Shown: positions 26,601 through 33,718 of the stretch, piece after piece
How positions within the stretch are numbered: the first letter of the stretch is position 1
How the letters are laid out: each line of letters starts with the position of its first letter
Origin: Desulforegula conservatrix Mb1Pa
GTDB taxonomy: Bacteria > Desulfobacterota > Desulfobacteria > Desulfobacterales > Desulforegulaceae
Assembly (NCBI RefSeq): GCF_000426225.1
Contig: NZ_AUEY01000034.1
Location: forward strand, 1 to 39,712
Length of the DNA stretch: 39,712 nucleotides
Reading direction: 5' to 3'
Made by a program: the position numbers and the translations under genes
Notes under the pieces: generated by a model
Told to the model about the DNA's origin: nothing
Database searches by the model: none
What the model saw: only the letters and a program-made list of their open reading frames with translations

Positions 26601-27359
26601 AGCCAGGGGCACAATCTTGGTGCAACTTTCATATTTGAAATCCCTGTAATATTATCTGAATCTGAAACCATGGAAAACCGCACCATATTTTCAACGGATG
26701 TAATAGGGAAACTGCCTTCAAATTTCAAACACAGAATTCTGATTGCAGAGGACGTTGAAGCGAACAGAAATCTTCTGCGTGATCTTCTCATTCATTGGGA
26801 ACTGGACGTAAAAATGGCCGCAAATGGGAAAGAAGCTCTGGATTTATGGGAAAAATGGGAACCGCATCTTATATTCATGGATATGAGGATGCCTGTTATG
26901 GACGGCTATGAAGCTATGGGAATAATCCGGTCAGATAAATCACGCAAACAGCCCATTATAATCGCTCTTACTGCAAGCACTTTTGAAGAACAGAAACTGG
27001 TTATATTCAACAAAGGCGCTGATTCATTCCTGAGCAAGCCATACAGGGAAAGTGAAATTGCAGAGCAGCTTGAAAGGCATCTTGGTGTAAGATTCATATA
27101 TGATGCTGCATTTGAAAGCATTTACGACTCTCATAATGAAGCAGACCAGACAAATAGCCTCCTGGATTTAAGTCAAATGGATAAAAAATGGCTCTATAAA
27201 CTATACAAGGCAGCTTCGGATGCTGATGCAACTGAAATTTGCCGTCTCGCTGAAATCATTAAATCTGATTATCCTGATATTGCTGTAAGCCTGCAAAACT
27301 TTTCTGACAATTTCGATTATGAACCTGTTATTTCAGCTATTGATGCTGTAAATAAATAA
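23664..27359 (+). CDS. Hybrid histidine kinase: receiver-like, PAS, GAF, PAS, PAS, HisKA, HATPase, receiver
   Basis: From the ATG at 23664 the protein has 1231 residues. Residues 5-120 resemble a degenerate receiver (RYRVILLITE ... VLIIADIPG, possible acceptor D57). A coiled coil at 130-175 leads to PAS 1 (185-295). GAF lies at 305-460, PAS 2 at 468-585 and PAS 3 at 595-712, followed by a coiled coil to about 755. The kinase core has MSHELRTPLN (H766), N-box N880/N884, EDTGPGM and GGTGLGLSISRQ. The C-terminal receiver (1023-1140) has AED, acceptor D1073 (FMDMRMPVMDG) and K1125. The last 65 residues are helical and lack an HPt histidine. No membrane segment is present. The frame extends to a TTG at 23574, but the shorter start fits the receiver fold and has AAAGG upstream. 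It lies 9 bp before a receiver-GGDEF gene, its probable output partner. Confidence 0.88.
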   Translation: MNTHRYRVILLITEHPENPGLSYDALKSSGYEIIISNKIKDIQEIVSEVSPVLIIADIPGELENTIRFFETTDIKHFLIKVPFLVLAEDYVSSRNISGLEALIIKRPSSAQVFMDRIIPFIRLGQLTLNLEDAKNESEKRTEEKIKGYRLRINELDAMNQQLKALNQKISSEYSAASASNDILPPFLKLSPEVIAITRISDGRIIDVNDASERVTGYSKEEALETTTLRARLWVRPEDRVKMADSLIKDGRIHNFETVFRKKSGVIFPVLLSASAIVYENDPCIIITFMDISERRRTENLLKARIHLSEAASTGIMDEILKTTLNEAEKLTDSHIGFFHLFDEETATIALQTWSEATLKVCNDSARGQHYPLSQAGVWADCLRYNHPLIHNSYSSLPEKKGLPPGHVPILRELVLPISNGEETIAIMGVGNKAWDYEESDITALSELSKMAFDFINRILAEKALKESEERFRVIFENAAIGICQTDILGNFISVNSKFAEITGYFKSDLIGKSVADITHPEDRDSNLHIFRDLTSGDVRTLSYEKRYIHRSGATVWVNVSVASIKTNGSKPQYFIATIEDITARKKAEYSLKKERDFSSAILDTSGALIVVIDKDGRVASFNRKCEEVTGFTFNEIRNEALWDHLLISEELEQVKKIFCDLKNGNFPNSYENHWRTKKGELRYISWNNTCIVNNHGEVSYIIGAGIDITEKKAAERALLESEARLRQLNEELEQRVNERTVELEKARQAAESANKAKSSFLANMSHELRTPLNAILGFSQLMTHDPELSDKQRKNLNTINRSGEHLLQLINNVLDMAKIESGHTSLNTTFFDLYRLVDDISNMFRLPAMSKSIAFRIHSDPNVPRYISSDEGKIRQVLINLIGNAIKFTSKGEIRLSVSQSSVSLSSKSGGQTRQDNNFTYITFKIEDTGPGMSGDELSIIFKPFRQTSSGQNHVGGTGLGLSISRQFAQLMGGDLYPESQGHNLGATFIFEIPVILSESETMENRTIFSTDVIGKLPSNFKHRILIAEDVEANRNLLRDLLIHWELDVKMAANGKEALDLWEKWEPHLIFMDMRMPVMDGYEAMGIIRSDKSRKQPIIIALTASTFEEQKLVIFNKGADSFLSKPYRESEIAEQLERHLGVRFIYDAAFESIYDSHNEADQTNSLLDLSQMDKKWLYKLYKAASDADATEICRLAEIIKSDYPDIAVSLQNFSDNFDYEPVISAIDAVNK

Positions 27360-27368
27360 GGAAGCGAT

Positions 27369-28388
27369 ATGGAATCTCTGAACGAAAAAAAAACAGTGCT
27401 CATTGTTGATGATACACCTAACAACCTAAGGCTTTTGTCCCAGATTCTCGCGGAGGCTGGCTATCATGTCAGGGCAACAGCCAGCTCGAAACAGGCGCTT
27501 GGCACAGCAATATCCAATCCTCCTGATCTGATCCTTCTTGATGTAATGATGCCTGAAATGAATGGCTATGAATTATGCAGAAGACTCAGGGAAGAACCAG
27601 AGACAAGGGATGTCCCAATTCTTTTCCTGAGCGCCATGAGCGAAGCCGATGCCAAAATAAAAGGATTCGTATGCGGTGGTCAGGATTATATCGCAAAACC
27701 ATTTGATCCTTATGAGGTTGTGGCAAGGGTTGAAACCCATCTGAGCTTAAGACTTACTAAGCAGAAACTTGAAAAAGTCGTCTCTGAGCTTAAAAGTGTT
27801 CTGAAGGAAAAAGAAGAACTGGTAAAAGAACTGGAAATAATGGCCCACACTGATGGTCTGACCGGGGTAAACAACAGGTCACGCTTTTTTTCACTTGCGG
27901 AACATGAATTTAACGGATGCTCCAGATATAACCAGCCCCTGTCCGTCATAATGATTGATATAGACCATTTCAAGAGACTCAATGATTCTTATGGCCATGC
28001 TGCAGGTGATTTTGTTCTGAAAGAGACTTCTTCGGCAATCAAGAAAAATCTAAGAAAAGCTGACGTGCTTGCAAGATATGGCGGAGAAGAATTCATAATA
28101 CTTCTTCCCATGTCACCAATAGCTCAGGTTCAAATTGTTGCTGAACGCATAAGAGAGAGCGTTGAATCAATGTCGATAGCTTTCAACTGCCAGATGTTAA
28201 GCACAACAATAAGCCTCGGCGCTTCAGAAATGAATAAGAATGACACAAAAATCACGAATATCATTGAAAGAGCAGACAAGGCACTTTATGCTGCAAAAAA
28301 TATGGGCAGAAACAGGGTAGTATGCCTTGAACTAACAGATCATCTAATCGATAAAAACGCTGATGACTCTTTGGAAAAAGCGGTTTGA
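27369..28388 (+). CDS. Response regulator diguanylate cyclase (receiver-GGDEF, PleD/WspR-like)
   Basis: The protein has 339 residues. The receiver (residues 8-125) has VDD (14-15), acceptor D58 (LLDVMMPEMNG) and K110 (AKPFDP). A coiled coil at 130-157 joins it to the GGDEF domain beginning MAHTDGLTGVNNR. The active-site loop is GGEEF (238-242), and the product-inhibition I-site RxxD is present as RKAD (229-232), exactly five residues before it. So it should make cyclic di-GMP when phosphorylated and be feedback-inhibited. AAGGA stands 6 bp before the ATG, and the gene lies 9 bp after the hybrid kinase, so the two form an operon. Phosphorylation by that kinase is inferred from this arrangement. 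Confidence 0.93.
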   Translation: MESLNEKKTVLIVDDTPNNLRLLSQILAEAGYHVRATASSKQALGTAISNPPDLILLDVMMPEMNGYELCRRLREEPETRDVPILFLSAMSEADAKIKGFVCGGQDYIAKPFDPYEVVARVETHLSLRLTKQKLEKVVSELKSVLKEKEELVKELEIMAHTDGLTGVNNRSRFFSLAEHEFNGCSRYNQPLSVIMIDIDHFKRLNDSYGHAAGDFVLKETSSAIKKNLRKADVLARYGGEEFIILLPMSPIAQVQIVAERIRESVESMSIAFNCQMLSTTISLGASEMNKNDTKITNIIERADKALYAAKNMGRNRVVCLELTDHLIDKNADDSLEKAV

Positions 28389-28474
28389 CTTTCATTCTCT
28401 TAAAAATTACTCTAAAAGAGTGAATTAAATTCAATCGGGATTACTTAAAAAACAGAAAATAGAGGTGTAAAATA

Positions 28475-28879
28475 ATGTCAAGAGGAGCTGGAGGGTCAGC
28501 CGGGGGGACAGGAAATTTTTTCATTGGTCTTTTGATGATGATAGGAGGAGGCTATCTTTTCCTTAACTCAATAAGAGTAACAAACAGCTTTGGTCTCGGA
28601 TTCAGCATCTTCCAATACAGCAGATTCCATATGACCGGTGGCATGGTGCTTATTCCCCTGATATTTGGGGTTGGACTGATTTTTTATAATTCAAAGAGTA
28701 TTTTAGGGTGGGCTCTTTCAATGGCGTCCCTTGTCATGCTTGGCTTTGGGATAATTCAAAGTATAAATTTTTCCCTGAGGGGCATGTCAGCGTTTGAGCT
28801 TATAACCATTCTGGTTTTGATCGCAGGCGGAGCAGGACTTTTTCTCAGTTCGCTCAGAAATTATGACCCTAAAGAATAA
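28475..28879 (+). CDS. Small four-helix membrane protein of unknown function
   Basis: The protein has 134 residues. I do not recognise a named family. It begins with a Gly/Ser-rich soluble tail (MSRGAGGSAGGTGN), then four hydrophobic segments at about 14-32, 54-70, 77-96 and 105-125, and ends in a short charged tail (RNYDPKE). The pattern GNFFIGLLMMIGGGYLFLNSI suggests a small inner-membrane helix bundle. The ATG is preceded by AGGTG at 8 bp. It lies 86 bp after the diguanylate cyclase and could share its transcript, which then stops at the strong terminator at 28921. Confidence 0.75.
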   Translation: MSRGAGGSAGGTGNFFIGLLMMIGGGYLFLNSIRVTNSFGLGFSIFQYSRFHMTGGMVLIPLIFGVGLIFYNSKSILGWALSMASLVMLGFGIIQSINFSLRGMSAFELITILVLIAGGAGLFLSSLRNYDPKE

Positions 28880-28920
28880 TATAAAGAACTGACTGAGTAA
28901 AAATATGGGCTGGCTGAATA

Positions 28921-28960
28921 AAAAAAGAGCTGACAGAAACTCTTTCTGTCAGCTCTTTAT
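28921..28960. terminator. Bidirectional intrinsic terminator, 16-bp perfect stem
   Basis: AAAGAGCTGACAGAAA (28924-28939) and TTTCTGTCAGCTCTTT (28943-28958) are exact reverse complements around a 3-nt loop. The minus strand runs on into TTTTTT; the plus strand continues with the T-rich ATACTTTGTTCT. It serves the membrane-protein gene on the plus strand and the 29056-29628 gene on the minus strand. Confidence 0.85.
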
Positions 28961-29055
28961 ACTTTGTTCTACTTATTTAGTTTTTTAAACAGGCGGCCAA
29001 AACTTTACTACCAGTATACTATGACTTTCTTGCACTTTACTTGCATTACTGCTTT

Positions 29056-29628
29056 TTATACTGTCTGGTCAATTGTTGGTACTGGTTGAATTTGCATTGA
29101 TGCCTCTCTGTATCCGGAGAGGGCCGAAACTACCCCATAATTTCTCATAGAGGCTTCAGGAGTCGCGGTATTATCCCTTATACTGCTGCCGCCGGTATTC
29201 ACATTAGCCTGAACCTGCCCGGCTGCTTGCGCTACATCCCCTGATGATTGTGCATTAGAGCTTAATCTACCGCCAATTACCTCTTCGCTTTGCGACTCTG
29301 TTTGCGCCCTCTGGTTTGTTGGATTCACACCCGGTCTATCAGAAAAGACTTCATTTAAAGCGCCTATGTCTCTCCTTAAAGCATTACCCTGAGAAGCATA
29401 GAGAGAAAATCTTTCCTCCAGCCGGTTCGAGCCGTCCAACGAAGTAATATCACCAGCTCTTCTGGCTGGCTGCAAAGGGGTTTGTAGCGCTGATTCAATT
29501 TCTTGCTGGCCTGACTGTACATTACTGACCTGACCAGCCTGTTCCCTTTGCTCAATCTGGCGCGGTTCCTGAAGCCGGTTCGCGTATGCCTTACCTGCTA
29601 TGTTTGTGTTGGAAATAGATAGTTCCAT
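29056..29628 (-). CDS. Gln/Ser/Asn-rich, probably disordered protein of unknown function
   Basis: The protein has 190 residues and no family I recognise. It begins MELSISNTNIAGKAYANRLQ, has no Cys or Trp, no signal peptide and no membrane segment. It is rich in Gln, Ser, Asn and Ala (for example QEPRQIEQREQAGQVSNVQS and NAQSSGDVAQAAGQVQANV). A short conserved-looking C-terminus contains YGVVSALSGYREASMQIQ. The composition resembles flagellar or secretion-associated linkers, but there is no direct evidence. The ATG has AAGGGCGG just upstream, and the gene ends before the bidirectional terminator, which supports it being real and monocistronic. Confidence 0.68.
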   Translation of the reverse strand: MELSISNTNIAGKAYANRLQEPRQIEQREQAGQVSNVQSGQQEIESALQTPLQPARRAGDITSLDGSNRLEERFSLYASQGNALRRDIGALNEVFSDRPGVNPTNQRAQTESQSEEVIGGRLSSNAQSSGDVAQAAGQVQANVNTGGSSIRDNTATPEASMRNYGVVSALSGYREASMQIQPVPTIDQTV

Positions 29629-29797
29629 CTTGGCCGCCCTTTTCCTTTTATAGTAATATAAATACCATAAACATCTTTACAAGTCCAAGATTTTAATAAA
29701 TATGCTTTATTATTTTCCTTAAAAAACTGACACAATGTATTCCATTGAAATTAAAAGAACTTCAAGCTTAAGGAGCCAATCGTCCCGGATTCTCAAA

Positions 29798-30727
29798 TTA
29801 CGGATTTTTAAGAAAAAGATCCGTGGAAAGGTACCGTTCCCCTGTGGAAGGGAGAATAACAACGATTCGCTTGCCTCTGGATTCCCTTCTTCCTGCAATC
29901 TGCAAGGCAGCCCACATGGCAGCTCCTGAAGAAATTCCGCAAAGGATGCCCTCTACTCTTGCAAGGCGCCTCGCAGTTTCAAATGAGTCTTCGGACTTCA
30001 CCCTTATTATTTCATCAATAAGCGAAATATTGAGTACCTTTGGTATGAAACCGGCTCCAATCCCCTGAATAGGATGAGGCCCTGGCTGCCCTCCTGAAAG
30101 CACTGCTGAACAATCAGGTTCCACAGCAATGGCTTTGAAATCCTTGTTTCTGGATTTCAAAGCCATTGCCACTCCGGTAATTGTACCGCCGGTTCCAACG
30201 CCTGAAACAATCATATCTACCTTCCCATCAGTATCCATCCAGATTTCTTCTGCGGTTGTCTTTTCATGTATCAATGGATTAGCAGGATTTGAAAACTGGT
30301 CAGGCATATATGAGCCAGGATTGTTCTTTGTCAATTCAACGGCTTTTGAAACTGCTCCAGCCATACCTAAGGCGCCCGGAGTAAGAACAAGTTCTGCCCG
30401 AAGATGTGAAAGAAGCCGTCTTCTTTCTATGCTCATTGTCTCAGGCATTGTAAGAACAAGCCTGTATCCCTTAACTGCACATATAAAAGCAAGAGCAATC
30501 CCTGTGTTTCCGCTGGTTGGTTCAATAACGAGTCCGCCTGGTCTAAGCAGACCTTTTTTTTCACCATCTTCTATCATTGAAGCGCCTATTCTATCCTTAA
30601 CGCTTCCAAGAGGATTAAAAAATTCAAGTTTAGCAAGAATTTCTGCTTCAAGCCCCTGTGCAAGGCTCGAAATTCTGACCATCGGAGTTCTGCCTATTGT
30701 ACCTATAACATTATTGTGAATCGGCAT
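29798..30727 (-). CDS. cysK: Cysteine synthase A (O-acetylserine sulfhydrylase)
   Basis: The protein has 309 residues from ATG 30727. It begins [20 protein letters not shown]. The pyridoxal-phosphate lysine lies in [11 protein letters not shown] (K44), the substrate loop is [11 protein letters not shown] near 70, and the phosphate-binding loop is [10 protein letters not shown] near 175. The C-terminus has the [11 protein letters not shown] and [15 protein letters not shown] signatures. The enzyme makes cysteine from O-acetylserine and sulfide in the cytoplasm. GGAGG stands 6 bp before this ATG. The frame stays open to 30844, but the extra 39 residues run into MITE-like copy C and are not conserved. 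No cysE neighbour is present, so the gene appears to stand alone. Confidence 0.95.
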   Translation of the reverse strand: MPIHNNVIGTIGRTPMVRISSLAQGLEAEILAKLEFFNPLGSVKDRIGASMIEDGEKKGLLRPGGLVIEPTSGNTGIALAFICAVKGYRLVLTMPETMSIERRRLLSHLRAELVLTPGALGMAGAVSKAVELTKNNPGSYMPDQFSNPANPLIHEKTTAEEIWMDTDGKVDMIVSGVGTGGTITGVAMALKSRNKDFKAIAVEPDCSAVLSGGQPGPHPIQGIGAGFIPKVLNISLIDEIIRVKSEDSFETARRLARVEGILCGISSGAAMWAALQIAGRRESRGKRIVVILPSTGERYLSTDLFLKNP

Positions 30728-31255
30728 AATGCCTCCTATTCTTATTAATATCATCATCATTCCTGGATCTGGAAAAAAAAGCAAGCTCTTCATTCGATAC
30801 AATCTGCTCAAAACCTTATTAATGATGGCGTCGCAAAAACTCAAAAAAAGGCAATGGCGTCATGCCGGACTTGATCCGGCATCTGTGTATTTTCAGATAC
30901 TTCTGGATTCCGGCCTGCGCCGGAAAGACGAAAATCGGACTTTTTGCGACCGTGTCATTGTTGGTTTAGTCTAAATTGCCGCTCAAAAAACCATTTAAGG
31001 TGACGAAATGACCGCAAGAAGCCCAAATCATAAATAAGGATCTTGTGAAATACATAAAAACAAGCTGAATAAATTAAGGATTATTGTCAGTTAATCATTT
31101 TGCTTAAGGGTTTTGACGAGGAATACATCTTTTTGTTATTTCTTGACTTTATATCATAACCTGCTTTATTTATAAAATATCAATTTTTAATAGTCTTTAT
31201 TATCCCTTGCAAAACAACCCCGTCTAAAAAGCCGAAAACAAGGATTAGTAATGTA
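30728..31255. other. Divergent intergenic region upstream of cysK
   Basis: It contains MITE-like copy C (30823-30957) and otherwise AT-rich sequence without a supported gene. It must hold the cysK promoter and that of the 31256 gene. A TTGACT with TTATTT 17 bp downstream (31143-31171) is the best but weak candidate for the latter. Confidence 0.5.
30823..30957 (+). repeat. MITE-like 135-bp element, copy C
   Basis: The left end is TGATGGCGTCGCAAAAACTC. The interior has GGCGTCATGCCGGACTTGAT then CCGGCATC, and later TGGATTCCGGCCTGCGCCGG; the right end is GGACTTTTTGCGACCGTGTCA. The ends are inverted repeats (GTCGCAAAAA / TTTTTGCGAC, with TGA / TCA at the tips). Confidence 0.88.
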
Positions 31256-31678
31256 ATGATAAGAAAAGGATCAGCTCCCGAACAAATGAGAGATATGACT
31301 GTTGACGATATTTTCATTGTTCGTCTGAACCTTCTTGTGATTATGTCCCTTGCCTATCTAAAAGGATTCCCTCTCGGATCTGTCAGGGCCAAATCAATAA
31401 TTGAAAACTGCAAGATTATCTCCAAAGAGATCATTGATTGGACAGGCGGCGAATTTTCAAACTTCAGATCCGAACATGAAATACGCGGAGACAAATACCT
31501 GAACCACATCTTCTACCAGAGAGTACGCCTTTTATCGGTGATGGCGTCAGGATTTGCAACAGGCGCCCCCATGGGACAGTTCAGGTGCCAAGCCCTTCTT
31601 GAGAATATTGAATATATCAGCAATACCATCACTTTTTCAAACAACTTCGAAATGATGGAGTCACTACTTGTTGCATGA
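31256..31678 (+). CDS. Unrecognised 140-residue protein with an internal duplication
   Basis: No named family was recognised. Residues 22-59 (VRLNLLVIMSLAYLKGFPLG and following) and 88-125 (QRVRLLSVMASGFATGAPMG and following) align without gaps, with 13 identities in 38 positions. Shared features are R, L-L, M, G-x-P-x-G, R, E-N and I-S-x-x-I. So the protein is two copies of one helical unit, 66 residues apart. The hydrophobic stretches are amphipathic rather than membrane-spanning. The stop overlaps the start of the next gene in ATGA, so the two are translationally coupled. That partner is a pseudo-receiver, which suggests a signalling or scaffold role; this is inference from position only. 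Confidence 0.72.
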   Translation: MIRKGSAPEQMRDMTVDDIFIVRLNLLVIMSLAYLKGFPLGSVRAKSIIENCKIISKEIIDWTGGEFSNFRSEHEIRGDKYLNHIFYQRVRLLSVMASGFATGAPMGQFRCQALLENIEYISNTITFSNNFEMMESLLVA

Positions 31679-32064
31679 ACCCACCCAAGATTAATAATGT
31701 TAAAATAGCAGTTGTTGAAAAAGATGATGCCACCAGAGAATTGCTTGAGCATGTCCTGATGTATTGCGTCAACAGGGCCATACATACATTTTCAGAATGC
31801 GGGGAAGCCTGGAAAAAGATTGAGGCGGGAGAAGACTATGATATCGTAATCTCAAGTATTGAATCCGCACACATGAGCGGACTCGAACTCCTTACAAAAA
31901 TAAAGGAGGCAAGGCCCAAAATCATATGCATAATTACCTCGTCAATACCAAACCACGAAGCTTCAGCAAAAGCCCTCGGCGCCGACGCTTTTTTGGGCAA
32001 ACCATTCAGTATACATAACCTTTTTGATCTCATAAAAAATTTTGTTTCCGGCCCGGAGAACTGA
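31675..32064 (+). CDS. Stand-alone receiver-domain protein lacking the phosphoacceptor Asp
   Basis: The protein has 129 residues and is a single receiver fold. The N-terminal acidic pair is present (VVEKDD, 17-18). The switch Thr/Ser lies in IITSS and the conserved Lys in FLGKPF (K about 107). The strand that normally ends in the phosphorylated Asp reads DIVISSIESAHMSGLELL, so Ser61 stands where Asp is expected, and the following M-P is E-S. It is therefore probably a pseudo-receiver that signals by binding rather than by phosphorylation. It overlaps the 140-residue duplicated protein by 4 bp (ATGA). Its stop lies 13 bp from the end of the convergent DUF2804 gene. Confidence 0.82.
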   Translation: MNPPKINNVKIAVVEKDDATRELLEHVLMYCVNRAIHTFSECGEAWKKIEAGEDYDIVISSIESAHMSGLELLTKIKEARPKIICIITSSIPNHEASAKALGADAFLGKPFSIHNLFDLIKNFVSGPEN

Positions 32065-32077
32065 ACAGGCAGAAAAC

Positions 32078-33073
32078 CTACCATTTTGCAAAATGATCTT
32101 CAGTCCACCCAGGAACATCTTTAAGGATTATTTCCTCGCCATCAGAGGTCCGAAGCACGCCACTAAAAACACCTGAGAGCTGGGTGAATCTCGAAGCTGC
32201 CACCAAAGCCCATAATTTTTCGGATCTTGTTGCTTCAGGGACAAAATCCAGGTCTATTTTCCCGTCCTCGGAATATATTTTCCAAGGCTTCATAAGATCG
32301 TCCCTGTCGAATACAAATATTGAATTGCTGCATCTTGTCATTTTACCATTAAGCCAAAATGCATTTTCCGTCCAACCAGTCTCATTCACACCCCATGAAA
32401 GATTAAGGCCAATCTGTCTATCGTCGCCAAGCCGACAAGCCGTAGACGCCCAGTTCCAGCATGTATGCCTGCGCATATAGCCGCAGGTCCAATCCATGAG
32501 GGCAAGTGTTTCAGGGAATTCGAGAATAATCTCCTTCCCATCAATATCAAGGACTCCAGTAATACCAAGAGGAGTAGTTTTTTCCGTGTAAACCCATCCC
32601 CTGTAACCAGCTTTGGTACATATCCTTAGGGGTGACGTTCCTGATGAATCAAGAACAGCGTCAAGTTTGATTCTATCGCTTTTTGCCTTAATTCTATAGT
32701 TAGAAAGCTCCATTGTAAGAGAATCTGATCTGAAGTGGAACAAAGGATTTGCCGGATCAGAAGATATGAATACGGATGTTAGCAAAGGAATGCCAATTTT
32801 TTTGACTTCAACAAGCTTTCTGTTTTTTTTTGAATAAACATAAAAAAAGGCATTGGACGCGTATTTGAGATCAACAACGGCAAGACCTGCCATAATTTCC
32901 CTGCTTATTATCCCTATGAAACAGAATTGATTGGCCGCAAATTTTCTTATAAAGCGCGGAACTCTAAATCCAAGAGCTGTCTCCAAAAAATAATCCGCAT
33001 AGTTTACGTCGGTTATTTCTTCATTGAATATTCCAAGCTGCGGCAAACCTTTTTCATTTATAATCCTGGACAT
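32078..33073 (-). CDS. DUF2804 family protein
   Basis: The protein has 331 residues. It matches the DUF2804 pattern: an N-terminal beta-rich half (LPQLGIFNEEITDVNYADYF) and the signature region MDWTCGYMRRHTCWNWASTACRL near residues 192-214, with the D-W-T-x-G-x-x-x-R-x-T-x-W-x-W-A-S motif. NLSWGVNETGWTENAFWLNG follows, and the end is YSEDGKIDLDFVPEATRSEKL. No signal peptide or membrane segment is seen. The family has no established function. The fold may be lipocalin-like or carbohydrate-binding-like, but I cannot show this. ATG 33073 has GGTG with GGGAG upstream at good spacing. It is convergent with the pseudo-receiver gene and stands alone. Confidence 0.82.
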   Translation of the reverse strand: MSRIINEKGLPQLGIFNEEITDVNYADYFLETALGFRVPRFIRKFAANQFCFIGIISREIMAGLAVVDLKYASNAFFYVYSKKNRKLVEVKKIGIPLLTSVFISSDPANPLFHFRSDSLTMELSNYRIKAKSDRIKLDAVLDSSGTSPLRICTKAGYRGWVYTEKTTPLGITGVLDIDGKEIILEFPETLALMDWTCGYMRRHTCWNWASTACRLGDDRQIGLNLSWGVNETGWTENAFWLNGKMTRCSNSIFVFDRDDLMKPWKIYSEDGKIDLDFVPEATRSEKLWALVAASRFTQLSGVFSGVLRTSDGEEIILKDVPGWTEDHFAKW

Positions 33074-33256
33074 CTTTCACCACTCCCACATAATAGTTTA
33101 AGATTCGATCCGTATCGAAAGCAATCAACCATCACCGATATAAAATACTGAATTTAAAGACCAATAATTTATTTTTATAATTCCTGATTAATATGGTATA
33201 TTTTTTTTAATAATACAAGAAAAACTGGTATAACCTCTCGAGGTTTTCGATTATCT

Positions 33257-33676
33257 ATGGATAAAAGCCCTGAATACATATTAATGTGCAAAAAGGCGTC
33301 TGAAATTCAGACAAGCTGGGAGCCGAGCCTTGGCGATATATATACGGATGAGTCCACCCAGATACATTTCTACATGCCCAATAAGGACGGAAAAATCAAA
33401 AAAGGCTTCGGAGTCAGGCCAAATGGCAATCTTATTGAAATTGAAAAATTGGTCTGGCTCCCCAAGCTGAATCAGTTAATGGAAATGCTCGGAGCGTCCG
33501 AAAAAAAATTCAGGGATGCAGGCTTTGGCTTTTTTGAATGGACAAAACTTAATGGTTACAAGCCTGGTATGCCTGAAAATCCATTCAGATCCCTTGAACA
33601 GATATGGCTTGCATACGTGATGGAAAAAATATTCAAAAAAAGATGGTCTGGAGACAACTGGACCAGTCTCTGTTAA
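33257..33676 (+). CDS. Unrecognised 139-residue soluble protein
   Basis: No family is recognised with confidence. The protein is rich in aromatic residues (7 Trp) and begins MDKSPEYILMCKKASEIQTSWEPSLGDIYTD. It then shows a short beta section (QIHFYMPNKDGKIKKGFGVR), a helical section with WLPKLNQLMEMLG, and the end FRSLEQIWLAYVMEKIFKKRW. The EIQ-x-x-W-EPSLGD and WLP-x-x-x-QL-x-EMLG pattern recalls small proteins found in phages and in scattered bacterial genomes, which is only an impression. There is a 183-bp divergent spacer to the DUF2804 gene. Repeats follow directly downstream. Confidence 0.68.
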   Translation: MDKSPEYILMCKKASEIQTSWEPSLGDIYTDESTQIHFYMPNKDGKIKKGFGVRPNGNLIEIEKLVWLPKLNQLMEMLGASEKKFRDAGFGFFEWTKLNGYKPGMPENPFRSLEQIWLAYVMEKIFKKRWSGDNWTSLC

Positions 33677-33684
33677 GGGAGGTA

Positions 33685-33716
33685 TCCCTCTTATTCTTTT
33701 TTTGCATCAAGAGGGA
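33685..33716 (+). terminator. Possible terminator hairpin after the 139-residue gene
   Basis: TCCCTCTT (33685-33692) pairs with AAGAGGGA (33709-33716); a competing AGGGA / TCCCT hairpin (33677-33689) is followed by CTTATTCTTTTTTT. Either could end transcription, but neither has the ideal stem plus immediate T-run. Confidence 0.35.
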
Positions 33717-33718
33717 AT

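Noticed and set aside
27165-27356. C-terminal HPt domain in the 1231-residue kinase
   Set aside because: The region is helical and the right size, but lacks the conserved His of the H-x-L-K-G motif.
31143-31176. TTGACT with TTATTT/TATAAA as promoter of the 31256 gene
   Set aside because: The -10 at correct spacing is poor and the better one is too far; in such AT-rich DNA this is weak evidence, mentioned only as a candidate.
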